The position numbers were made by a program, and so were the translations under genes. DNA of 64,000 nucleotides from Kribbella pratensis (lineage in GTDB: Bacteria; Actinomycetota; Actinomycetes; Propionibacteriales; Kribbellaceae). Of this stretch, positions 24,066 through 32,511 are shown piece after piece (the first letter of the stretch is position 1; each line of letters begins with the position of its first letter). Location: the NCBI RefSeq assembly GCF_004365355.1, contig NZ_SODP01000005.1, positions 368,358 through 432,357 on the forward strand, in the 5' to 3' direction. A model generated the notes under the pieces. That model was not told the DNA's origin and did not search any database. It saw nothing but the letters and a program-made list of their open reading frames with translations.

Positions 24066-24852
24066 ACCCCGAATTGTCGCTGACGCGATAGGTAGCCGCG
24101 GGCAGGGGGATGCCGCCGGTGCGGAGCAGACTCATCGCCTGGCGGGCGAGGGACTTCGCGTCGGTGGTGTCGGGCGTGTCGACCCAGACGCGGACGACGG
24201 TCTCGATGATGTTCATCGCGATCCCGGCCGCCAGCGCGCTGGTGAACTCGGCCCTGTTGTCGGCCCGATGATCGGTCCTGTTGTCGGCCCGATGATCGGT
24301 CCTGGTGTCGGCCCGGTTGTCGGCCCGGTTGTCCGCCCGGTTGTCCGCCCTGGTGTCGGTCGGTAGCCGCAGTACCAGCTCGTCGGCGAGGTCGGTGCGG
24401 AAACGCCAGATCAGCTCGTTGAGATGAGCGCTCACGGACGCGGTCTGCGCGGCCATGTCGAACACGGCCCGCACCCGGCCCGGATTGGTCTCAAGTTGCT
24501 CCAGGACGCGCTCGATCACCGCCTGCAGGCCGGCCGTCAGCTCCAGCTCGGGTTGCTCACGGAACCAGCTGACCGCGTCGCCGAGGCAGTCCTCGACGAA
24601 CTCGAGAACCAGCGTCTCCTTGGTCGGGAAGTACCGGTACAGCGTGCTCGGCCCGACCTCGGCGGCCGCCGCGATCTGCTCGACCGTGGTCCGGCCGAAG
24701 CCGTTGTCGTTGAACAGCTCGAACGCTTTGTCCGCGATCAGCCGGCGGGTCCGCTCCCGCTTCACCTCGCGCAGTCCCATCAGCACCTCCGCGGGCAGGG
24801 TACCGGTTCGCCGACTCGCCGGACGTGGCTTCTCTTTGGTTGACTCAGCCAT
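24055..24852 (-). CDS. TetR-family regulator with repeat insertion
   Basis: A 265-residue TetR regulator. A 25-residue basic leader precedes the helix-turn-helix (TRRLIADKAFELFNDNGFGRTTVEQIAAAAEVGPSTLYRYFPTKETLV). In the ligand domain, around residues 165-200, a hydrophilic run of TRADN, NRADN and TDHRADN units is encoded by 12- and 24-bp DNA repeats; it is absent from ordinary TetR proteins and probably forms a loop. The ATG at 24852 lies one base from a perfect operator dyad. It likely represses itself, the downstream PLP enzyme gene and the divergent P450 gene. Confidence 0.9.
   Translation of the reverse strand: MAESTKEKPRPASRRTGTLPAEVLMGLREVKRERTRRLIADKAFELFNDNGFGRTTVEQIAAAAEVGPSTLYRYFPTKETLVLEFVEDCLGDAVSWFREQPELELTAGLQAVIERVLEQLETNPGRVRAVFDMAAQTASVSAHLNELIWRFRTDLADELVLRLPTDTRADNRADNRADNRADTRTDHRADNRTDHRADNRAEFTSALAAGIAMNIIETVVRVWVDTPDTTDAKSLARQAMSLLRTGGIPLPAATYRVSDNSGYDS
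24256..24363. repeat. In-frame 12/24-bp tandem repeats in the TetR gene
   Basis: Two identical 24-bp units (24256-24279 and 24280-24303) are followed by five 12-bp units related to GTTGTCGGCCCG. Every unit is a multiple of three, so expansion keeps the TetR frame. The repeated peptide is NRAD/TRAD/HRAD-like. Confidence 0.85.
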
Positions 24853-24853
24853 A

Positions 24854-24868
24854 TGGTAGTCACTACCA
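24854..24868. promoter_or_regulatory. TetR operator
   Basis: TGGTAGTCACTACCA is a perfect 15-bp palindrome (7+1+7). It begins two bases from the TetR start codon and lies 19 bases before the P450 start. The location in the divergent spacer and the perfect symmetry make it a strong candidate for the TetR binding site. Confidence 0.75.
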
Positions 24869-24887
24869 AAATCCTTTGGGAGGGTTC

Positions 24888-26084
24888 ATGTCCGAGAGCT
24901 TCCCCGTCAGTCGGCCCACCGGGTGTCCTTTCGACCCAGCGCAGGAGTACGCCGGGTTCCGCCGTACTCCCGGGCTGGCCAAGGTCGCCACCCCGGCGGG
25001 AGTCGACGCGTACGTGGTCAGCCGGTACGACGACGTGCGCACGCTGCTCCGGGACAGCCGGCTGAGTTCGCGGTCCGCGCCGTCGGACCACGTCGTACCT
25101 GGCGCTGATCTGGACCGGGAGGCCGACTCGGGTTCGATCCTTCACGCGGACGGTGCCGCGCACAAACGGCTGCGACGGATGCTGGCGACCGAGTTCGCGG
25201 TGAAGCGGATGGAGGCGATGCGGCCGCGGATCGCCGCGATGATCGACGCGCAGCTCGACACGATGCTTGCCGCCGGTGGGCCGGTCGATCTGGTGCAGGC
25301 GTTCGCGCTGCCGATCCCGTCGCTGGTGATCTGCGAACTGCTGGGCGTTCCTTATGCGGACCGCGCCGAGTTCCAGGAGCGGAGCGCGACGCTGGTGCGG
25401 GTCGACGGCGATCGGGACGAGATCATGCGGGTCAGCGACGCGCTCAACCAGTACATGGTCGGGCTGGTCCTCGCGAAGCAATCGTCGCCGTCGGACGATC
25501 TGCTGTCGCGGCTCATCACTCGTGGCGAGCAGCTGGGCGAGTCACTGAGTCTGCCGGAGCTGGTGTCGATCGGGATCACGCTGCTGATCGCGGGACATGA
25601 GACGACAGCGAACATGATCGCTCTGAGCACGCTCGCGTTGCTGCGGAACCCAGCCGAGCTCGCCGCCCTGCGGGCCGATCCCACGCTGGCGCCCGCCGCA
25701 GTCGAGGAGCTGCTTCGGTACTTGTCCGTCGTCCAGTTCGGGCTGTTCCGGCACGTCACGGACGACCTGCCGGTCGGATCCGCGACTCTGGAGGCAGGTG
25801 ACTACCTGATCGCGGCGCTGTCCTCGGCGAACCGGGACTCGCAGGTGTTCCCGGATCCCGACCGGCTCGACTTGCGGCGGTCGGCCGGGGCGCACGTGGC
25901 GTTCGGGTTCGGGCCGCACCAGTGCCTCGGTCAGCAGCTGGCGCGGGTCGAGCTGCAGGAGGTCTTCACCCGGCTGTACGCGCGCATCCCGACGCTGCGA
26001 CTCGCCGTACCGTTCGAGGAAATCGAGTACCGGGACAACACGCTCGTGTACGGAGTGACAGCGTTGCCAGTCACCTGGGACTGA
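24888..26084 (+). CDS. Cytochrome P450
   Basis: A 398-residue soluble class I P450. The I-helix oxygen motif is AGHETT (235-240), the K-helix ExxR is E274-x-x-R277, and the haem loop FGFGPHQCLG carries the cysteine ligand C346. It has the FDPAQEYAGFRR N-terminus and CLG pocket typical of CYP105/107-like actinobacterial enzymes. The ATG at 24888 follows GGGAGGGTTC. No ferredoxin or reductase gene is adjacent, so electrons must come from elsewhere. Induction by ligand release of the divergent TetR protein is likely. Substrate unknown. Confidence 0.95.
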   Translation: MSESFPVSRPTGCPFDPAQEYAGFRRTPGLAKVATPAGVDAYVVSRYDDVRTLLRDSRLSSRSAPSDHVVPGADLDREADSGSILHADGAAHKRLRRMLATEFAVKRMEAMRPRIAAMIDAQLDTMLAAGGPVDLVQAFALPIPSLVICELLGVPYADRAEFQERSATLVRVDGDRDEIMRVSDALNQYMVGLVLAKQSSPSDDLLSRLITRGEQLGESLSLPELVSIGITLLIAGHETTANMIALSTLALLRNPAELAALRADPTLAPAAVEELLRYLSVVQFGLFRHVTDDLPVGSATLEAGDYLIAALSSANRDSQVFPDPDRLDLRRSAGAHVAFGFGPHQCLGQQLARVELQEVFTRLYARIPTLRLAVPFEEIEYRDNTLVYGVTALPVTWD

Positions 26085-26175
26085 GCCGGACACCGGCCGC
26101 TACGGAGTGCGATCTGAAGGGGTCTTAACCGAACCCTGGTCGGAACCTGAACCTCGGGCCGCTACAGTCGAGCCG

Positions 26176-27309
26176 GTGAGTGAGTACTCGAGGGAAGAAC
26201 AGCGCAAGCCCCGTGTCGCCGTCGTTTTCGGTGGCCGGTCGAGCGAGCATGCCATCTCCTGCGTCACCGCGGCCAACGTCCTGCAGGTGATCGACCGGGA
26301 CAAGTACGACGTGGTCCCGATCGGGATCAGCACCAGCGGCCACTGGGTGCTGGAGAGCGGCGACCCCGAGCGGCTGTCGATCACCGACGGCAAGCTCCCC
26401 GAGGTCGACGTGACCGCGATGCCGGTGCTGTTCGGCGCGAACCGCGAGCTCGTGATCAGCGAGCCCGAGCAGGTCCCGAGCACGCTCGGCCAGGTCGACG
26501 TGGTCTTCCCGCTGCTGCACGGCCCGTGGGGCGAGGACGGCACCATCCAGGGCCTGCTCGAGATGTCCGACATCCGGTACGTCGGCTCCGGCGTACTCGC
26601 CAGCGCTGTCGGCATGGACAAGCACTACATGAAGGTCGTCTTCCAGGCCGCCGGCCTCGAGGTCACGCCGTACGTCGTGATCCGCGACCGCGACTGGATG
26701 CGCGACCCGCAGGCGTGCCGCGAGGCGGTGGACGCCCTCGGCTACCCGGTGTTCGTGAAGCCGTGCCGCGGCGGTTCGAGCCTCGGGATCAGCAAGGTGA
26801 ACAGCCTCGACGAGCTCGACGAAGCCGTCGCGGTGGCCCGCGCCCACGACCCGAAGGTGATCGTCGAGGCCTCCGCGAAGAACCCGCGCGAGATCGAGGT
26901 CGGCGTACTCGGTGGCCTGAACGGCGCCAAGCCCGAGGTCAGCGTCTGCGGCGAGATCGCGGTCTCCGGCGGCGGCCATGACTTCTACGACTTCGAGACC
27001 AAGTACCTGCCCGAGGGCGAGGAGTACACCGCTCTCTCGGTCCCGGCCGACCTCCCCGAGGAGATCGCCGCCGAGGTCCGCGCCAAGGCCCTCACCGCCT
27101 TCGACGCCATCGACGCCGAGGGCCTGGCCCGCGTCGACTTCTTCCTCGACGCCGACAACCGCGTCATCATCAACGAGATCAACACCATGCCGGGCTTCAC
27201 CCCGACCAGCATGTTCCCCCGCCTATGGGCCGCCTCCGGCAAGGACTACGCAGCACTCGTCGAACACCTCCTCTCCCTAGCGATGACCCGCCCCACCGGC
27301 CTCCGCTAA
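26176..27309 (+). CDS. ddl: D-alanine--D-alanine ligase
   Basis: Ddl joins two D-alanines for the peptidoglycan pentapeptide, using ATP in the cytoplasm. The 377-residue ATP-grasp protein has VFGGRSSEHAISCVTA at the N-terminus (first D-Ala site), LLHGPWGEDGTIQGLLE, the ATP lysine in VFVKPCRGGSSLGISKV, and the C-terminal metal site INEINTMPGFTPTSMFP. The GTG at 26176 is about eight bases after a -10-like TACAGT (26163-26168), so it may be leaderless. This is the first backbone gene after the accessory stretch that separates it from gpsA. Confidence 0.96.
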   Translation: MSEYSREEQRKPRVAVVFGGRSSEHAISCVTAANVLQVIDRDKYDVVPIGISTSGHWVLESGDPERLSITDGKLPEVDVTAMPVLFGANRELVISEPEQVPSTLGQVDVVFPLLHGPWGEDGTIQGLLEMSDIRYVGSGVLASAVGMDKHYMKVVFQAAGLEVTPYVVIRDRDWMRDPQACREAVDALGYPVFVKPCRGGSSLGISKVNSLDELDEAVAVARAHDPKVIVEASAKNPREIEVGVLGGLNGAKPEVSVCGEIAVSGGGHDFYDFETKYLPEGEEYTALSVPADLPEEIAAEVRAKALTAFDAIDAEGLARVDFFLDADNRVIINEINTMPGFTPTSMFPRLWAASGKDYAALVEHLLSLAMTRPTGLR

Positions 27310-27338
27310 CCCACCAGCGCGAGACGTCCCGGGCTGGT

Positions 27339-27431
27339 CCGCTCCACCCGCCCGGGCCGCGCAGCCGCTCCACCCGCCCGGGTCGCGCAGCCGCTCCATC
27401 CGCCCGGGGCGGTCCGCTCCACCCTCCCGGC
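27339..27431. repeat. 23-26 bp direct repeats between ddl and the sigma gene
   Basis: CCGCTCCACCCGCCCGGG or a one- or two-base variant occurs four times, starting at 27339, 27365, 27391 and 27414. It fills the space between the ddl stop and the end of the convergent sigma-factor gene. Each unit contains CCCGCCCGGG, which may help termination. Confidence 0.75.
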
Positions 27432-27438
27432 GGGTCGG

Positions 27439-28638
27439 TCATAGGCGGCTTGCTCGGGAGCGGAGGTAGCGCTGTTGGGGGAAGCTGGTTGCCCGGCTCG
27501 CGGCCTCCTCGTACGCGACGCGAGCCCCGGCCGTATCGCCTGACATCTCGAGCAGATGCGCCCGGACCGCCGACAACCGGTGGTCCTTCGTGAGGTGGTC
27601 GTCGTCCTCGATCGAGCTCAGCAGCGCGAGCCCCTCGTCCGGGCCGCGTGCCATCGCGACAGCGACCACGTGGTTGAGGGCAACCATCGGGTTGTCGGTG
27701 AGCTGGAGCAGCACCTCGTACAGCGCAACGATCTGCGGCCAATCAGTCTCCTCTGCACTGGGCGACTCGTCGTGAACGGCAGCAATCGCCGCCTGCAGCT
27801 GGTACGGCCCGACCGGCCCCCGCGGCAACGTCGCCGTGATCAACTCGACGCCCTCCCGGATCAGCTCCGGTATCCACAGCGACCGATCCTGCTCCGCCAT
27901 CGGCACCAGCTCACCGAGCGCCCCGGTCCGCGCCGGCCGCCGCGCATCGGTCAACAGCATCAACGCCAACAGTCCAGCTACCTCGGTGTCCTCAGGCAGC
28001 AACCGATGGAGCATCCGCGCCAACCGGATCCCCTCGGCCGCGAGCTCCACCCGCTGCAGGCTCGGTCCCGTCGTACTCGCATAGCCCTCGTTGAAGATCA
28101 GGTACACAACCTTCAGCACCGCGCCCAGTCGCTCCTCGCGATCGGCCGGCATGGTGAACCGCGCCCCGCTCTCCTTGATGCTCGCCTTCGCCCGGGTGAT
28201 CCGCCGCGTCATGGTTGCCTCCGGCACCAGGAACGCCCGGGCGATCTCCGTCGTCGTCAGACCACCGACCGCACGGAGCGTCAACGCGATCTGCGAGGCT
28301 GGCGACAACGACGGATGACAACACAGGAACAGCAGCACGAGCGTGTCGTCCGCACCCCCGACTGGCTCACCCTGCGGGGCCCACTGCGCCACCCGGTCCT
28401 CCCGCCGCTGACGAGCCTGCTCCCGCCTGAGCAGATCCGTCAGCCGACGGGAAGCCACCGTGATCAACCACCCGCGAGGACTGTCGGGCACGCCATTCAC
28501 CGGCCACTGCTCCGCCGCGGCAAGCAGCGCCTCCTGCACCGCGTCCTCAGCCGTGTCGAAGTGCCCGTACCGCCGCACCAACGCTCCCAGCACCTGCGGC
28601 GCCAACTCCCGCAGCAACTCCCCAAGCGCGACGGTCAT
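27439..28638 (-). CDS. ECF sigma factor with C-terminal extension (ECF42-like)
   Basis: A 399-residue RNA polymerase sigma factor. The first 170 residues contain sigma2 (YGHFDTAEDAVQEALLAAAEQWP) and sigma4 (LTTTEIARAFLVPEATMTRRITRAKASI). The remainder is a long helical DUF6596/TPR-like extension (AEQDRSLWIPELIREG, ALYEVLLQLTDNPMVALNHVVAVAMARGPDEGL), typical of the ECF42 group. Such sigma factors lack an anti-sigma gene and are encoded with YCII/DGPF proteins, as here with the gene just upstream. The ATG at 28638 is the start that begins the family domain. Confidence 0.92.
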   Translation of the reverse strand: MTVALGELLRELAPQVLGALVRRYGHFDTAEDAVQEALLAAAEQWPVNGVPDSPRGWLITVASRRLTDLLRREQARQRREDRVAQWAPQGEPVGGADDTLVLLFLCCHPSLSPASQIALTLRAVGGLTTTEIARAFLVPEATMTRRITRAKASIKESGARFTMPADREERLGAVLKVVYLIFNEGYASTTGPSLQRVELAAEGIRLARMLHRLLPEDTEVAGLLALMLLTDARRPARTGALGELVPMAEQDRSLWIPELIREGVELITATLPRGPVGPYQLQAAIAAVHDESPSAEETDWPQIVALYEVLLQLTDNPMVALNHVVAVAMARGPDEGLALLSSIEDDDHLTKDHRLSAVRAHLLEMSGDTAGARVAYEEAASRATSFPQQRYLRSRASRL

Positions 28639-28643
28639 CCCGA

Positions 28644-29060
28644 TCACTCCACCAGCTCGTCCTGGCCTTCGACGATCGGCCGGATGTCGGCGTACGCCGT
28701 CGCGCGCACGAACCCCGGCGCCGGCGTCTCCGCGAGCCGGGCCGCGATCTCGGTCGCCCGATCGAACGACTCGCACTCGACGATCCAGTATCCGGCGAGC
28801 ACCTCCTGGGTCTCCGCATACGGACCGTCCGTCACCACCGATTGCCCGTCCTTCGACCCGAACCGCCGTGTCAGCACCGGCGCCGCCAGCGCCCGCGTCT
28901 CGACCAGCTCGCCCGACTCGACCAGCTCGTTGTTGAACTTCTGCATGAACGCCCCCATCGCAGCAAAGTCCTCAGGCGTCCACGCGGGCTTCCCGGAATC
29001 CTTCCCGGCCATCCCGTCATAGTCCTGTTGCGACGCATACGTCAGGATCATGTACTTCAC
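28644..29060 (-). CDS. YCII/DGPF-domain protein
   Basis: A 138-residue YCII-family protein with the DGPYAETQEVLAGYWIVECES motif (the DGPF signature) and an N-terminal MKYMILTYASQ strand. These small proteins form ferredoxin-like dimers with a presumed active-site His/Asp; their biochemical role is unresolved. The GTG at 29060 follows GGGAGACAGCT. The ECF42-type sigma gene begins five bases after its stop, so this is a conserved two-gene unit of known association but unclear signal. Confidence 0.9.
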   Translation of the reverse strand: MKYMILTYASQQDYDGMAGKDSGKPAWTPEDFAAMGAFMQKFNNELVESGELVETRALAAPVLTRRFGSKDGQSVVTDGPYAETQEVLAGYWIVECESFDRATEIAARLAETPAPGFVRATAYADIRPIVEGQDELVE

Positions 29061-29181
29061 AGCTGTCTCCCATCGTCCGGACGCCCACCGCAGGCGCCTC
29101 CACCCGAGACGTCGCCCCGGCGGCCTCGAACCGGACACCACCAGCAGACGATTTTCGATCTCGCCAGGGAGTATGCACTCG

Positions 29182-29637
29182 TCAGATGCAGGGCGTGACG
29201 AGTTTGTCGTGCTTGTGGATAGCGTCGGCGACGTCGATGAGCGCGTTCGCCTCGGGGGAGTACTTCGACGGGACTGCCATCTCGAGGTAGAGCTGGCGGC
29301 CGATCGTGGTGAAGATGTAGCCGTGCTTGACCTGCTTGGCGAACCAGCCGACGCCGTTGACCTGGAAGCACAGGGACTGGGCCTCGGCCATACCGGCGGG
29401 AGGCGCGACTCCACACGTCACCTCGATGGGCGGGTCGCCGTACGCCGTGGTCAGCGGGCTCTCGGGCGAGGTTTTCCGCTTCGTCCGATCGAGAACCTTC
29501 GCCGGCATCGCCTGCATGAGCTGTGTGCAGGCGGCGGCGACTTCGGGCGCGGGGGAGGGGACCGGCACGGGCGCAGGACCCGCGCTGCACCCGGCGAGCA
29601 CGATCACGCCGAGTGCAGCCAGAAAGATTTTGGGCAT
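29182..29637 (-). CDS. DUF3515 lipoprotein
   Basis: A 151-residue secreted lipoprotein of the DUF3515 family. Signal peptide MPKIFLAALGVIVLAGC ends in the lipobox LAGC (lipidated C17), then a Pro/Ala/Val linker and a globular domain with cysteines in AACTQL, EVTCGV, LCFQV and VTPCI that could form two disulfides. The same family gene lies between ddl and thiL in streptomycetes and mycobacteria, so it belongs to the conserved backbone. Function unknown. It is co-directional with the AsnC-type gene 32 bp upstream. Confidence 0.88.
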   Translation of the reverse strand: MPKIFLAALGVIVLAGCSAGPAPVPVPSPAPEVAAACTQLMQAMPAKVLDRTKRKTSPESPLTTAYGDPPIEVTCGVAPPAGMAEAQSLCFQVNGVGWFAKQVKHGYIFTTIGRQLYLEMAVPSKYSPEANALIDVADAIHKHDKLVTPCI

Positions 29638-29669
29638 ACCGAAAACAGGCGGGTCCCCGGGGGGACGGC

Positions 29670-29918
29670 TCAGATGTGGACGACGGGACAGGTCAGCGTA
29701 CGCGTGATGCCGGGAACGTTCTGGACCCGGGCAACCACCAGCTTGCCCAGCTCGTCGACGTTGCGGGCTTCCGCGCGGACGATCACGTCGTACGGACCGG
29801 TGACGTCCTCGGCCAGGGTGACGCCCTGGACCTCGGCGATCTGCGCGGCGACGTCGGCCGCGCGGCCGACCTCGGTCTGGATCAGGATGTAGGCCTGGAC
29901 CACCACGTCGTTCTCCAC
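29670..29918 (-). CDS. Stand-alone Lrp/AsnC ligand-binding domain protein
   Basis: An 82-residue protein made only of the Lrp/AsnC effector (RAM) domain: VQAYILIQTEVGRAADVAAQIAEVQGV, then DVTGPYDVIVRAEARNVDELGKLVV and TRTLTCPVV. There is no helix-turn-helix, so it cannot bind DNA alone. Such proteins may sense amino acids and mix with full-length Lrp proteins. The GTG at 29918 gives VENDVVVQAY. The gene is conserved at this place, next to thiL, in actinobacteria. Confidence 0.9.
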   Translation of the reverse strand: MENDVVVQAYILIQTEVGRAADVAAQIAEVQGVTLAEDVTGPYDVIVRAEARNVDELGKLVVARVQNVPGITRTLTCPVVHI

Positions 29919-30054
29919 TCAGTCGTCCTCAGCTGGCTCCGGCCGTCTGCGGACACCGCTGTGCAGCGGTACTGCGAGACAGCCGGGCGTACTCATAGTT
30001 GCCCGGTCACGGTACCGCCTAGACTCCGGTCAGCGATATGGGAGGTCTGCTGAC

Positions 30055-31017
30055 GTGACAGAGACGTTGGGGAGCACGGGTGAGTTCGGCCTGATCGCGG
30101 CCGTCACCAAGGGGCTGTCCACAGGTGAGGACGTCCTGGTCGGTCCAGGTGACGACGCGGCCGTGATGGCGGTGCCGGACGGCCGCATGGTGATCACGAC
30201 CGACCTGCTGGTGGAGGGACGCCACTTCCGCCAGGACTGGTCGTCCGCGTACGACGTGGGCCGCAAGGCCGCCGCGCAGAACCTCGCTGACGTCGTGGCG
30301 ATGGGTGCGCGGCCGACTGCCCTCGTGGTCGGCTTCGGCGGTCCCGCCGACCTGCCGACTGCCTGGGCGCTCGAGCTCAACCAGGGCCTCGTCGACGAGT
30401 GTGAGCTGGTCGAGGCGAGCATCGTCGGCGGTGACACGGTCCAGTCGGACAAGATCGTTGTGTCGGTCACCGCGTTCGGCTCGCTGGACGGTCGTCCGCC
30501 GGTACTGCGGTCAGGCGCCCGCCCCGGCGACGAGGTCGCGTACGTCGGCCGGCTGGGTTGGGCCGAGGCGGGCTGGGCCGTTCTCGCCCGCGGGTTCCGC
30601 TCGCCACGGGCTGTTGTCGAAGCGCATCGCCGCCCGCAACCGCCGTACGCCGAAGGTCCGCGCGCCGCGCTCGCCGGTGCCTCCTCACTGTGCGATGTGA
30701 GCGACGGACTGCTCTCCGACCTCGGCCACATCGCGGCTGCGAGCCAGGTGATTATCGACGTGCACACGAAGGCGCTGACCGTGCCTGAGCCGCTGCAGGC
30801 GGTCGCTGCCGCGACCGGTGTGGACGCGCTGAAGTTCGTGCTGACCGGCGGCGAGGACCACGCCCTGGTCGGCACGTTCGAGCCGGCCGACGTGCCCGAG
30901 GGCTGGACCGTCATCGGGTCGGTTGCTGAGGGCAACGAGGAACGCCCGGCCGGGACGGTGACGGTGGACGGCTCGCCGTATGCTGACGAGACAGGCCACG
31001 CCCACTTCAGGAGTTGA
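30055..31017 (+). CDS. thiL: Thiamine-monophosphate kinase
   Basis: ThiL phosphorylates thiamine monophosphate to the active diphosphate. The 320-residue protein has the family marks GPGDDAAVM, TTDLLVEGRHFR, NLADVVAMGARP and the glycine-rich VGGDTVQSDK, which bind Mg-ATP. GTG at 30055 follows GGGAGGTCTGCTGAC. It is divergent from the AsnC-type gene, with TAGACT (30020-30025) as a possible -10. thiD starts one base after its stop, so both thiamine salvage steps are in one transcript. Confidence 0.95.
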   Translation: MTETLGSTGEFGLIAAVTKGLSTGEDVLVGPGDDAAVMAVPDGRMVITTDLLVEGRHFRQDWSSAYDVGRKAAAQNLADVVAMGARPTALVVGFGGPADLPTAWALELNQGLVDECELVEASIVGGDTVQSDKIVVSVTAFGSLDGRPPVLRSGARPGDEVAYVGRLGWAEAGWAVLARGFRSPRAVVEAHRRPQPPYAEGPRAALAGASSLCDVSDGLLSDLGHIAAASQVIIDVHTKALTVPEPLQAVAAATGVDALKFVLTGGEDHALVGTFEPADVPEGWTVIGSVAEGNEERPAGTVTVDGSPYADETGHAHFRS

Positions 31018-31018
31018 G

Positions 31019-31837
31019 ATGCCGGTCGGGAGTGCACCGCCCAGAGTGCTGACGATCGCCGGGTCCGACTCCGGCGGCGGAGCCGGGATCCAGGCGGACC
31101 TCAAGGCGATGCTCGCGAACGGCGTGCACGGCATGAGCGTGCTGACTGCGATCACCGCGCAGAACAGCCTCGGCGTCCAGGGTGCCTGGGAGCTGCCGGA
31201 GGAGCAGGTGCGCGCTCAGTTCCACAGCGTCGTCGACGACATCGGCGTCGACGCGGTGAAGACCGGCATGCTCGCCTCCGAGTCGATGGTGCGGGTCGTT
31301 GCCTCGCTGCTGCGCACGCTGCCGGAGGGCGTGCCGATCGTGGTCGACCCGGTGTCGGTGTCGAAGCACGGCGACGCGCTGCTGGCAGCTGACGCGATGG
31401 ACGCCGTACGTTCCGAGATCGTTCCGCTGGCCACCGTCCTCACTCCGAACCTCACAGAGCTCGGACCGGTCGCCGGGGTCGACCTGGAGACCATTGAGGA
31501 CCGGGAGCTGGCGGCAAAGCTGCTGCTGGATGCAGGTGCACGCTGGGTGCTGGTGAAGGGCGGCCACGACGTCGGTACGGCGGCCGTGGACGTGTTGCAC
31601 GGCCCAGGGGTACGGCGTTCGTACAGCGCGGTCCGCGCCGACAACAGGCACACGCACGGCACGGGATGCACACTGGCGAGCACCATCGCGTCGTACCTGG
31701 CACGTGGGTACGACGTACCGAGCGCGGTCGGTGCAGCGAAGGAGTACGTGACCGGAGCGATCGCGGCCGGGTTCGCACTCGGTGGCGGGATCGGTCCGGT
31801 CGATCATGCGTGGAGATTTCGAGGGAGAAGCAGTTGA
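31019..31837 (+). CDS. thiD: Hydroxymethylpyrimidine/phosphomethylpyrimidine kinase
   Basis: ThiD phosphorylates the pyrimidine half of thiamine twice. The 272-residue ribokinase-like protein has GSDSGGGAGIQADLK near the N-terminus, the substrate loop ITAQNSLGVQG, VKTGML, and the C-terminal anion hole HGTGCTLASTIAS. The ATG at 31019 follows CAGGAGTTGAG. It is co-transcribed with thiL, and its stop overlaps the TTG start of the DinB-like gene (TTGA). Confidence 0.95.
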   Translation: MPVGSAPPRVLTIAGSDSGGGAGIQADLKAMLANGVHGMSVLTAITAQNSLGVQGAWELPEEQVRAQFHSVVDDIGVDAVKTGMLASESMVRVVASLLRTLPEGVPIVVDPVSVSKHGDALLAADAMDAVRSEIVPLATVLTPNLTELGPVAGVDLETIEDRELAAKLLLDAGARWVLVKGGHDVGTAAVDVLHGPGVRRSYSAVRADNRHTHGTGCTLASTIASYLARGYDVPSAVGAAKEYVTGAIAAGFALGGGIGPVDHAWRFRGRSS

Positions 31838-32511
31838 CCAAGCAGCAGCCCCCGGTCGACGGGTACTGCGAGCAGTGCGGCTTCAACTACGACACCGGTG
31901 ATCTGCAGGGCACTGTGACCCTGCTGATCCGGCAGTCGGCGGACTGCAGCATGGCGCTGACGAAAGCCGCGGCCGGTCCGGACGCGAACGTCGTGCGCCT
32001 GCGACCGGAGCCGGAGGTGTGGTCCGCGATCGAGTACGCGTGCCACGTGCGCGACGTACTCGAGGTGCAGCGGCTGCGGATCGCGCAGTGCCTGGCGGAG
32101 GACCGGCCGGTGTACGCGCCCATGGACCGGACCGGTCGGGTGAAGCAGGAGAAGTACGAGAACCAGGACCCGATGGAGGTGGCAGCCGCGCTGGTGCGGA
32201 ACGCCAAGGACTTCGGCGCGGCTGCGCGCGTACTGCGGCCGCAGGAGCTGGGCAAGCTGGGGCTGTACAACTACCCGGTGCGGGCGCCGCGCACGCTGGG
32301 CTGGATCATCCGCCACACCGCGCACGAGATCCAGCATCACCGGCACGACATCGTCGAGATCCTGGCGAAGGTGGAACCGCCGATCGTCCCCAAGCCGAAG
32401 GTCGAAGAGCCCGACGAGGTCGCTGAGGTCGCTGAGGTCGCTGAGGTCGATGCGGTCACTGAGGTCGATTCGGTCGATGAAGGGACCGTCGTCGAACAGG
32501 TTGTCGACTAG
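31834..32511 (+). CDS. DinB-like protein with acidic tail
   Basis: A 225-residue DinB/DUF664-type four-helix protein; these are metal-dependent enzymes, often using mycothiol or bacillithiol. The metal histidines fit ACHVRDVLE and HTAHEIQHHRHD. The N-terminus carries YCEQCGFNYD, a possible half zinc site, and the C-terminus is an acidic low-complexity tail of EVAEVAEVAEVD from 9-bp DNA repeats (32416-32451). The TTG at 31834 overlaps the thiD stop and follows GAGGGAGAAGCAG, so it is translationally coupled to thiD. Substrate unknown. Confidence 0.8.
   Translation: MTKQQPPVDGYCEQCGFNYDTGDLQGTVTLLIRQSADCSMALTKAAAGPDANVVRLRPEPEVWSAIEYACHVRDVLEVQRLRIAQCLAEDRPVYAPMDRTGRVKQEKYENQDPMEVAAALVRNAKDFGAAARVLRPQELGKLGLYNYPVRAPRTLGWIIRHTAHEIQHHRHDIVEILAKVEPPIVPKPKVEEPDEVAEVAEVAEVDAVTEVDSVDEGTVVEQVVD

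Noticed and set aside
24055..26084. Biosynthetic gene cluster around the P450
   Set aside because: There is no synthase, NRPS, terpene cyclase or other scaffold-making gene nearby; a single P450 with a TetR regulator fits detoxification or catabolism better.
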